Source: Micropterix aruncella
Taxonomy: Eukaryota; Arthropoda; Insecta; Lepidoptera; Micropterigidae
Reading direction: 5' to 3'
DNA length: 64,000 nucleotides
NCBI GenBank assembly: GCA_944548615.1
Contig: OX155967.1
Span: forward strand, 20,328,752 to 20,392,751
Made by a program: the position numbers and the translations under genes. Shown in pieces: positions 37,136 to 48,000 of this stretch; positions within the stretch are counted from its first letter, which is position 1, and each line of letters begins with the position of its first letter. The notes beneath the pieces are model-generated. The model ran no database searches. It saw only the letters and a program-made list of their open reading frames with translations, and was not told the DNA's origin.

Positions 37136-37548
37136 CTTTTCAAAAATCCGTGCGCCTGTAAGATAATTTTCCTTTTTCAAAAAATGATTATTTGGTGGTC
37201 CTTTACCTTTACTTTGTATAAGGATTTATTATTAAAAAATCTTGAAGAAATATTCAGTTTTGATTAAATGAATTACATGTAGGTATACATATATAAAAGG
37301 TTATTTTAAATATAATTTTGTTGGAGAAAGTATTATTCACAGTATTTTGCAATTTATTATGCATTTCATCGCGAGGTATACAGGATGAGTTTTTAATTAG
37401 TGACATCCTGGTCAATCAGTAGGACGAGCTAAGCAAGTTTTGGTAAGAATTTTTGGATTAAAAAAATATGTTTTCTTTATTTTAAAGTAAAGAAAAAGTA
37501 TTTAAAAAAATAGTATTAAAGCCTACCACTAATTATTTTACCTACCCG
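37136..37548. other. AT-rich intronic or intergenic stretch
   Basis: No supported gene. Near 37380-37430 it matches, in reverse complement, 11300-11360. Confidence 0.4.
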
Positions 37549-37712
37549 GGCTCGCACTTTACTTTACCCGGGCTCGCACTTCATACGAGACATACCCGGG
37601 CTCGCACTTCTATACTAGGAGGCTACCGGATGAGTGTTGACATGTGAGTTGGGGCGACCCTAACACATATGTCAAAATGGCCCAACTGTACTGGGCCCAT
37701 CAGCTCCGAAAT
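37549..37712 (-). mobile_element. Family X, short diverged end with triplicated segment
   Basis: 'acccgggctcgcactt' occurs three times at ~25-35-bp spacing (37554-37615), followed by a diverged family X end ('gggcccatcagctcc'). It is a local tandem expansion within a family X fragment. Confidence 0.6.
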
Positions 37713-37728
37713 GCAGTTCATCAAATAG

Positions 37729-38887
37729 AGTTGTCAACTACAACGGGCAAACCCGTCACCTCGGGAAGTTTTAACGATTAGTCGTGAATTGATCTCCCGT
37801 GAATTGAGCGCAGAAGACTTGGACAAAACAGTCCAACGAGGCCAACGCCTTATCCGCGAGATAACCAGGTATGTTACCCAGCGGGCTTACACTCACGCCC
37901 TTACTTCCAATTGCGACCAGATTCCTCCGGTCTCTCGACTGGTTACGAGTTCAAGGTCGCTTGCGCGTACCTCTCCCTTACGAAGCGGTGAAACGGTGTA
38001 AACCGAATCTATCGCTGACCACGGCATCTTTTACCCGGCTGTTCACCTAGGATCGGGTAGCCGATGGTCGTTTCAAGAGCAGTCGCCGTAAGGTCCGTAA
38101 CCACCCCCGCTCTATAGGAAACAGTACTGCTTCCAGACTCCCCCGACTGTTAGTCAGAGTTGGGAGCTAATGGGCCCATGCTGGGTTGGCCATGAAGACC
38201 CATGTGTTCAGGGTCGGTCACACTCACGGGTCAACACCTATCAGACGGCCTCCACGCACGAGGTGCGAACCTGGGTAGGACGTTCGGGCGAAGGAATCAA
38301 ACCTCTGGCGCTCCTGGACGGTCTGTGCACCGTGCGGCGCAAGCCAATCGATTGTGCACTCGGACTGAAAGTCGGGGGAGTCTGGAAGCTGTATTGTTTC
38401 CTATAGAGCGGGGGTGGTTGCGTACCTTCTCTACCTTGCGTAATCTGGTCACAATTGGTAGTTAGGGCGCGAGTGTCGGGCCCGCCAGGTAGCATAACTG
38501 GCTATCTCGCGGTAAGGCGTTGGTCTCTAACGGGTTGTGGCGTAGCTAGACGCTGGATTGTTTTGTCCAAAGTCTTCTACGCTCACTCCAGGGACATAGA
38601 ACGACTAATCGTTAAAACTCCCTGTGGTGACGGGCTCGCCCGTTGTAGTCGACAACTCAAGTTGTTAGTCAGAGTGCACAGTCGATTGGCTTACGCCGCA
38701 CGGTGCGCAGACCGTCCAGGAACGCCAGAAGGTTGACTCCTAGGGGAAACTAGCCCTAAGGCCAGAGTTCTGCCCGGGCTCGCACTTCATGCGTGGAGGC
38801 CGCCGGATGGGCGTTGACCCGTGAGTGTGACCAACCCTGAACAGAATGGGTCTTCGAGGCCAACTCAGGAAGGGCCCATTAGCGCCC
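37729..38887 (-). mobile_element. Family X retroposon interrupted by another family X
   Basis: The outer copy runs 37729-38160 and resumes at 38676-38887. It starts (reverse sense) GAGTTGTCAACTAC and ends GGGCCCATTAGCGCCC. Its end is 67 bp before exon A of the nuclear receptor. Confidence 0.85.
38161..38662 (+). mobile_element. Family X retroposon nested in family X, with 13-bp target duplication
   Basis: Starts TGGGAGCTAATGGGCCC and ends GTCGACAACTCAAGT. TGTTAGTCAGAGT stands directly before it (38148-38160) and directly after (38663-38675), and the outer copy continues exactly. This fixes both ends of the family. The copy has an internal deletion near 38438 relative to full copies. Confidence 0.88.
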
Positions 38888-38954
38888 TGCAGTTGATCAA
38901 TATGTTGTCATGCTATTAGTTTATTCATTAATTATGATTCATTTATTCATCCAG

Positions 38955-39095
38955 GACGTTGCTTCACTGCTGCCTCCGACTGTGTCGTCTGTGGAGACAG
39001 AAGCTTCGGCAAACACTACGGAGTGTTCTGCTGCGACGGCTGCTCTTGCTTCTTCAAGAGAAGTGTCAGAAAACGAGTTGTCTATATATGCATCG
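38955..39095 (+). CDS. Nuclear receptor exon A (first zinc module)
   Basis: Acceptor ATCCAG at 38949-38954, donor GTAAGA at 39096. It encodes [20 protein letters not shown] and onward through the P-box to VVYICI. The exon border just after the first cysteine of the second module is common in this family. Confidence 0.9.
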
Positions 39096-42000
39096 GTAAG
39101 AAATGACCATATTTGCAAGGTGGCATCTCTGTAATAGACTGTTATTTAAATTTCTACGAATATACAACTGAATAATAATAATCTGCTTTGACGCTGGCGT
39201 GATCATAGTAGGTGGTCATTTCGGTTGCTAGGACGACTATATATATGTACTTGAATTTAGTCATTTTACCTGGAACAAGATTGGATTGTGTGTTTGATGC
39301 CGAAAGTCTACATCAATATACGAAATATCAAATTCTAATCGAATTTAGAAATAGGATATATAGGACATAGAAGACCTCGATTTTAGTTGATAGTGATAAT
39401 GAAACGACTCGGGACAACCACCCCCCCCCCCTCCCCCCATCACCGAACACGCCCCACCCAACTCCCCTCCCTGACCCAACCCCCCCTTACTTGATCTATT
39501 GTCTTCAAAATTAAAGCATTCTATATAAGGCGGAATAGGAACCTACGAAAGAAGAAAAATATCGGAAGAAAAAGAATATTTTTGACCGCCCTCTTAACCT
39601 CCCACCCCCTCCCGTATTTTCGTAATCTTGAAATGGCTATTTTCCAATATGGTTCGTTTCTCGGCTAGCCTCTGCGGGAGCGACGCCATTATTTGAATAA
39701 AATATATGTCGGAAATATTTTTTTTGAGTCGCTTGTAAGAGATATTGAAACCCAAATTTAACAATGTGGTTTCGACCCTACAACTCATCTGTGTACCGAA
39801 TTCAAGTCTCTAATTCCTATATTTATAGATTCAAGTAGGACTAGCTCGCCCCCTGGTGGACTGATTTGAACCACAATCTTTTCAACTCTTGCCATGACCA
39901 AATGATGCCTGCATGCCAACTTTCAGCTCAATCGGTCAAGGCGTTTGGGCGCTATCGTGGAAAAATACACAGACAGACAGATAAACTTGGGTTGTCGACT
40001 ACAGCGGGCGAGCCCGTCACTTCAAGAAGTTTTAACGATTAGTCGTTATATCTCCCTGGAGTGAGCGTAGAAGACTTGGGGACAAAACAGTCCACCATCT
40101 AGCTACGTCACAAGCCCGTAAGAGACCAACGCCTTAACCGCGAGATAGCCAGGAGTGTTACCCGGCGGGCCTACACTCACGCCCTTACTTCCAATTGTGA
40201 CCAGATTACTCCGGTCTCTCGATTGGTTACGAGTTCGAGGTCGCTTGCGCGGTCCTCTCCCTTGCGAAGCGATGAAACGGTGTTTACCGAATCTATCGCG
40301 GACCACAGCATCCTTTGCCCGGCTGTTCACCCAGGATTGGGTAGCCGATGGTCGTTTCAAGAGCAGTCGCCGTAAGGTCCGCAACCACCTCCGCTCAATA
40401 CTGCTTCCAGATTCCCCCGACTATTAGTCAGAGTGCACAGTCGATTGGCTTACGACGCACGGTGCGCAGACCGTCCAGGAGCGCCAGAAGTTTGGTTCCC
40501 AGGGGAAACTGACCATAAGGCCAGAGTCCTACCCAGGCTCGCACTTCATGCGTGGAGGCCGTCGGATAGGTATTGATCCGTGAGTGTGACCAACCCTGAA
40601 CAGAATAAGTCTTCGTGGCCAACTCAGCAAGGGCCCATTAACTCCCAAAGACAGACAGACATGCAGTAGTGCGTCCACAATACTTTCTTTGCCAGAAAAG
40701 TAAAAGCAATTCCCTTGTTATGTCTTCAGAATATAGCAGCAACTATTGCCGTTTTAGTGTTTTGAAGTCCTTTAAGGAAGAAACAAATGAAGCTGACACC
40801 CTCACCTGATTTATCGGAGGCTACTTCAGTGTTACAGCAACGATCTCAGGATATAATTGGACTTAGTCACATTTTTGGGCAATCCCACGTATTAATACGT
40901 AATGCGAATTTATTTTTCAGCCGGCGAAGGACAATGTATTATTGACAAAGCTCGAAGGAACTGGTGTCCGTTTTGTCGTCTAAAGAGATGCTTCGCAGTG
41001 AATATGGATATTACAGGTTTTTTTTATTTTTAAGGGGTTCTTTTTAATCGATAATTCCCACTGACCAAATAAACTTACTTTCACAGCCGTTCAAGACGAA
41101 AGAGGTCCAAGAGTTAAGAAAAGTAAAATCCCAGAGGTCAGAACTGGCTCTACCGCCCATAATCTAATAACCTACAAATCGGGGCCCAGCGGACCTAGAC
41201 CTTTCCTGGGGCTGAAGCCGTATGGAGCGTTCTTACCTGTAAGACCAACAAGAAACGGTAAATTATGTATAGCTTTTTTTTAAATATTTTAATTTACATA
41301 AAAGGCATGTATACTAAGGTTACAATCAAGTTCCACACAACACCCGTAATAAGAGATATCATCTTGAAATAAATTTTAAATAGAAATAAATATTAAATTA
41401 ATAATAAATTTAATGTGTGGAGTTGTCAACTACAACGGGGAACCCGTCACCTCAGGAAGTTTTAACGATTAGTCGTTCTCTCTCCCGTGAAGTGAACGCA
41501 GAAGAATTAGACAAAATAATCCACCGCCAAGCTCCGCCACATGTCCGCAAGAGGAAGGCGTTGGCCTCTATAGCCAGGAGTGTTACCCAGCGGGCTAACA
41601 CTCATGCCCTTGCTTCCAATTGCGACCAGATTACTCCGGTCTCTCGATTGGTTACGAGTTCGAGGTGGCTTGCGCGGTCTTCTCCCTTACGAAGCGGTGA
41701 AACGGTGTGTACCGAATCTATCGCGGATCACGGAATCCTTTGCCCGGCTGTTCACCCAGGATCGGGTAGCCGATGGTCGTTTCAAGAGCAGTCGCCGTAA
41801 GGTTCGCAACCACCCCCGCTCTATAGGAAACAGTACTGCTTCCAGACTCCCCCTACTGTTAGCCAGAGTGCACAGTCGATTGGCTTGCGCCGCACGGTGC
41901 GCATACCGTCCAGGAGCGCCAGAAGGTTGATTCCTAGGGGAAACTAGCCCTGAGGCCAGAGTCCTACCCGGGCCCGCACTTCATGCGTGGAGGCCGCCGG

Positions 42001-45000
42001 ATGGGTTTTGACCCGTGAGCGTGACCAACCCTGAACAGAATGGGTCTTCGTGGCCAACTCAGCAAGGGCCGTTAGCTCTCAAATGAATGATAATATAAAT
42101 ATTACAGCGATAAAAACACAAGTAGCCTGACCGTTGACCTAATATTACATACGTTGAATAGTAAAATATTCGTATAAAAATACTGGCCGCGTCAAAGATG
42201 TCGGTTTCTTGCCCACATACTCAGTTCACATGTATTGCATTTATTGAACATAAAACTGGAAACAAACTGGAAACTGGTAACTGCAAACAAACACTGGAAA
42301 CAAAAATGGACAAAAATCCTTTAAAACTATCTGTCTGCTATCTCGTGCAGAGTTTTTGATGAGCTTGTATTATATATGTCAACGCATTTTAACCATTTAA
42401 CCGAGGGAGACGCTCACTGAGCGCTCAGCTCTTTTAATACGATTTTGTACGCTATTATCGCGTTGCATATAATTTCTGTATTTTCGCTATTTCCACGTTG
42501 AATCTTCTTCTGTTGTTCTGTAACATCGAGAGTCGCATTTTTCACGTTATCGAGTCGCAGGTCTAACGGGAACGGACAAATCGATAGGAAAATCGCCCGC
42601 GGCCAGTGTTCGAGGGACCAAGATGCGACTATTTGAAATTCATTGCATAATCCTTCTTGTCCAATATCCAACAATAATTAACAAATAAAATGGTTTAATT
42701 GAAAGAAAATTAATTCTTACCACGTGGAACTAGACGATAGTGTTCCCAATGATTCGGCAAAGTTACATTTGCCGTCTTTTGGAGGGTAATAAGAGTGTGA
42801 CTGTCGCGTACGCTGCCTGTCCGCGCATCGGGGCGTGTCGTTTAATTTTCTATCGATGCGACGCCAGCTAGCGCAAATTATAGCGATGAATATTTTTGCG
42901 CCAATGTTGTAAATCATCTGTGCACACTTAACTCTTTGTATCTTGCTTATGCCCGGGTCAGAATGCCGTTAACCCCTCAAATGAATGGCGATTAGCTCGG
43001 GTTGCCTACGGCAAAATGTTTATAAATTTATATTTACATTTACATAGAGCGGGGTTTACTATAGAGCTATAGCATTACTATAGAGCGGATTACTATAAAG
43101 CGGCGCACATTTACATTTATATTTACATTTATATAAATTTATATACATTTTGTATACATTTTGCCAAGGCATCCCTTAAGGGACGCCTCACATTTGAGGG
43201 GTAAATAACGGCGATGATGCGCGTTTTTCCTGCGGCCACACCTAAATTGTCACGATAAAAAAAGGCATTTCCTGTTAGTGTGGCCAGGGCATTAACGTTA
43301 CTGTTGTCATCGGTAATAATCTGTTTTCTTTCAAATAAAATTACAAAAAACCGCGAAATTTTCAGAGTTTTAAACAGAAATAGCTACTTCACAATATGTT
43401 GGTTTTCTATTACCTTCCTTAAATTTATTTTTATTTATTTATTTTTTATTTTTTATTAGCTAAATGTATAGGTACCTACAGCATATTCATTTTATAAAAG
43501 AACATTTTATAAATTAACATTAATGTAGCCATTAATACATTTCAAATTAGCAAATAATATAAAGCACCTATTTAAGAAAAAAATCGGTTGTGTCACCCCA
43601 AGACTTTACTGACTAGTATCCGGGGAGGTGCGAAAAAACAGCGACATTTTTTACTCTAGTACCCCAAATTTGTATAGCAGGTACCCCAAACGTTGGTCGT
43701 AAGTACCCCAAAAACTAATAGGTTCTTCCGATGGTTAACAGAAGCTTCTATGCCAAATTTTAACTTAGACAGATTAAGCGTCTGGGCGCTATCGCGGAAA
43801 CAATTTTTTCGCCGGGAACCCCAAATTTGTATGGGAGGTACCACAACCGTAGGGCGTAGGGACTCCAAAAACTAATGGGTTCCTCCGACGGTTAACAGAA
43901 GCTTATATACCAAATTTCAGCTCAATCCGATTAAGCGTCTGGGCGCTATCGTGGAAGAATACATACATACAGACAGACATACAGACATACAGACATACAT
44001 ACAGACAGAGATCGGTCTGGAAATAGTCTCAATCGTCTCAGGGAGTCTCAAAATATATATTCCCATCTTCATCTCAAAATTTTTTTTTAGCGCGATCACA
44101 ATACTTTCCTTTCCGATAGGTCGTCAGGAAAGTAAAATTATTTTGTAAACATTTTTTTAAAAAAAAAAGGAAAAGCATTTCTAAATTTAAATGTATTAGT
44201 ACAATAGGAGAATGGAAATGGAAGGGAGGGATTGTTATAACACTATGTGTAATATACGTTCATAAATGGCCATACATACGTATACTATTGACATATGCAT
44301 ATAAGCATACATACACACATAAATACATTGTATATAATAAAGTTATAAGTAGTGCGTATTTTATAAATATTTAAATTAATTATTGTTCCTGAGCTTTTCT
44401 TCGACTGCGTGAAGAAAAGGCTTCCTGTCCAGAGAAAAAATGTCAAGGTCAATAAACCTGTTATTAAAAGAGCTGAGTAACCGTACCATTGTAGAGTTGC
44501 TGAAGTGGCTTGTATTGCATCTGGGCACGTGAAACAAACGAGAAACTCGGGTACTTCTGAGGGGCACTCTCAAGGAAATTCGTATAGGAAAGACATGTCG
44601 GTTATGGTCCGTCTCTCATATGTCGTTCCTCATATGTCTCGACGTTCGTGTGCTCGCGCCAATTTAGGTATCGCAAGAAACGCTTTTGGACGCCCTCAAC
44701 CTTGTTGACAGATGCAGCATACATCGGTGACCATATAGTGGATCCGAAGTCTAAGACACTTCTGACATATGCGTAATACAATATATAATTTCGGACCGAA
44801 AACCTGTCCCTACAAAAAATACTTTTCTATTGTTTCTGCAATAGACATCTATTGAAAGATTAATAAATGACTACCTATACACAAAATTTAAGACTTAAAT
44901 GATTTTCAGAAATATTTATACGAAGCATGATCGAAAGGGCTCTGGAAGATATTTTGAAGAAAGCCATGAGAAATGAATATCTTATGTTTTTACCGAGGTC

Positions 45001-48000
45001 TAGTCGTCTGACATTACTCCAACGTGCCTGGTGTCAACTTTTCTTACTGAGGTGGGTATGTATAGTTTAAAATAAACTTTGTATAATTCAAAGTTCTTTA
45101 TTGTTTAAATACGTTTTTATTGCATTGTATGTAGTTCTGCTTGGTTCCAGAATAAAATACAATAAAATAAAAATAAAAATAAAATCTATCCAAATTATAG
45201 TGATTTTTTTAAAACAACAATGAACTTGGTTTGATTTGATATGATTTAAATGTCTTCAAGACCCTTGTTAATATTATTGTAAAGAAGTACATAAATATAT
45301 TAAAAAGAATGAAAAGCGTGACTTTCGTTACAGACCGTGAACTATTGTAAATATAATATTTTTTATTTCGTTATTCGTCATGACATATTTGTTGTTTTAT
45401 GTATTTATTATGCATGTATATTTCCGGAATCTACTCAATCAGGCATTTCATTTGACACAAAACACGATATATTTATGTTAATTTATTGACATTTGGACAT
45501 ATTGACTTTTAGACAACTACTTTTTTTTTATATTTGGACAAGAAGGAACCCCATGATACTCGGGATGACATAACGTTTAAATGTTTAAAAGTTATGGTGG
45601 AATAAAGAAACGAAAAACATACATAAATGAACCCTGAACACATTAAACTACCTTATTGTTGAACAGTCCCGTAAAAAACGGTGGGCTGATACAGGAGCGG
45701 TTGGGCTGATACAACATGTAGGTATCACTTAATAATATAACTAGCTGACCCGTGCCCACTTCGTTAGGCGGTAAAACTTTTTACTTGTGATGAAATTATG
45801 AGTGTGGTTTGGTTAGTACTGAGTGGGTAGGGTTACATTTTTACTGCATATGTATATATGTTTTTGCATTCTAATTTGACTATATTACCGTTATTTGTGA
45901 GTGTCTTCTTGTGAGTGTCTTATTCATGAGTGTCTTATCTCTTTCACCATTTGTGCAGTAAAAGGGAAAAGTCTTTTGTTTTAAACACTTGAGACGATAA
46001 ATTTACTTATTTTGATAATAATTCATAATTGTTGATAATGGGCCCGCTTGCGTTTCTTTGTAAACTAAAACTAAAATTAGTCCAAGCGAACGAGACAGAG
46101 CAATACGTTAGAGCGGAAGATGAAACGAACGATCGTCGATAAATACTACCTGCCGAACTTATACTCGTCCGAATAAATTCGAGCATATTTCGTGCGGTGT
46201 AAGATTTGACCTTGGCGCCAGTTTTATTACGAAAAAGTGACAACCGGTCATCTCACACTCCGCTCTAGCGTATTGCCCTGTCTCGTACACACGTACTAAT
46301 TTCCGATTTTAGTTCACGAAGAAACGCAATCGAGCCCAATATGACCAATAAAAATGACCTAACGATTTAAATTATGTTTTTAATTTGAAAAACTACTTTT
46401 TGTGACTTAAATATAAAAGTTAAACATATGCTGTCGCTGACTTTTTTGTAGGCATAATTAAGCTCTACAACTTTTCCCTAGAACTTAATCATATATCTCT
46501 CATCGTTAAGGCAGCTTTAGTTAGAAACGTTTTCGTTCGACCGATTTTTCCGACTTACTTTGCAAATCCGACTACCACGAAAAAGTCAATTCATTTTTCA
46601 GATTAATATATAGCCTATGACACTCACAAATAACGTGGCTTTCTATTGGTAAAAGAATTTTCAAAATCGGTTCAGTACATCCAGAGATTACTTCCTACAA
46701 CCTCACAAACTTTACCTCTTTATAATATTAGTATAGATATAAGTTATACCCGTATATTAATTTCTAAATTCAAAATTCAAAAAGTGACAGCAGTATTAAT
46801 TGTGAATTTTCCCTAATAAAATCGTAATATCATATAAAATGAGACACAGGAGCCTCCCCGAAGAATGTGCATATTTTCGACTGTCACCTACGATCATAAA
46901 CAGGATGGCGGTGTCTACTACAACGGGCGCACCCGTCACCCCAGGCTGGTATAACGATATAGATCGTCCTTTCAGCCGTGGGATGAGCGTAGAAGACGAG
47001 ATAAGACAATCTACTGTCTAGTTCACCAGCAACCCGTGAGAGACCAACGCCTTACGGTGACGCACTGGGAAATGTAACCAGCGTTCAGCCTCACCCCCTA
47101 ACTACCAGTTTTGGCAGGATATCTCCGTCTGGAATTAACCTTTAGGATACCTCTATCCTCCCGACTGTTTACGGGTCCGAAGTCGCTTACGCAACCTCTA
47201 CCTGTTGTATTACAGCGGTAATTCAGTTTGAATTTATCGCGGACCTGGGCGTTCTTTGGCCGTAGTGCCACACAGGATCGAGTGGCACAAGGTCATTTCA
47301 AGAGTGGCATGACAACAGGTCAACATCCACCCCCGCTGCTTAGGAAACAGTGTATTTCCATCCAAAATCCAAAACCTTCAGCAATTAGTCAGAATGCACA
47401 ACCGATTGGCTTTGCCGACCGGTGCGCAAACCGTTCAGTGGAGCCGGAATGCAATCCCGCCGGGAGAAACCGGTCCACCAGTTCTGAGACCTGAGACACG
47501 TGAGTCTTACCTAGGTAGCCTTCCACTTAACTCACCGGCCAATCTTTCTACCACTGTGCCAAAGGACATTGTAAATAAGATGCCTAGCCAATCTCTCCCG
47601 CTGGGGCTGCGCAGTGCATCCAACATACGACTGAGTAACGCTACAGGATGAATACCACCTAATATCCTGCCCGCAGCTGTCAAGCCTCATCACACAGAAG
47701 GACCTACAAGGGACGAGCAACAAGACCATCCAGGCTGCATATATTTCGAGAGACATGTCCTAGCCTGGCCCGGACACGTTAACTAACTAACTCGTATATA
47801 TTCTAATAAATCTAATATTAGTTAATTTATACCAACAAATATATTACAAAATCGAAGACTATCGCGGTTGTTTGCCTTTATAAATAGGATAGAAAACGAA
47901 GTTACCGCGTGAATTTTGTAGCGCCCGACGTTTCGGTGACGTTGCAGCCGCCGTTGTCCAGGGTAGACTGAAGAGCTGTCAATCCGTTGTTTGCGGGTAG

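Larger units (their letters stand above)
39096..40920. other. Nuclear receptor intron, family W and X repeats
   Basis: Holds a C-rich tract near 39418-39600 and a family W copy that continues after a family X insertion. No other gene is supported; the frame at 39594-39788 on the minus strand is part of the repeat. Confidence 0.55.

Noticed and set aside
40155..41930. Recurrent 60-130-codon frames in family X copies
   Set aside because: Frames are open on both strands because the DNA is GC-richer, are broken differently in each copy and show no known domain; a conserved protein is not supported.
42414..42917. Two minus-strand frames with a possible intron between
   Set aside because: No recognisable domain, no start or promoter context, and the surroundings are repeats. 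Transcript evidence would be needed.
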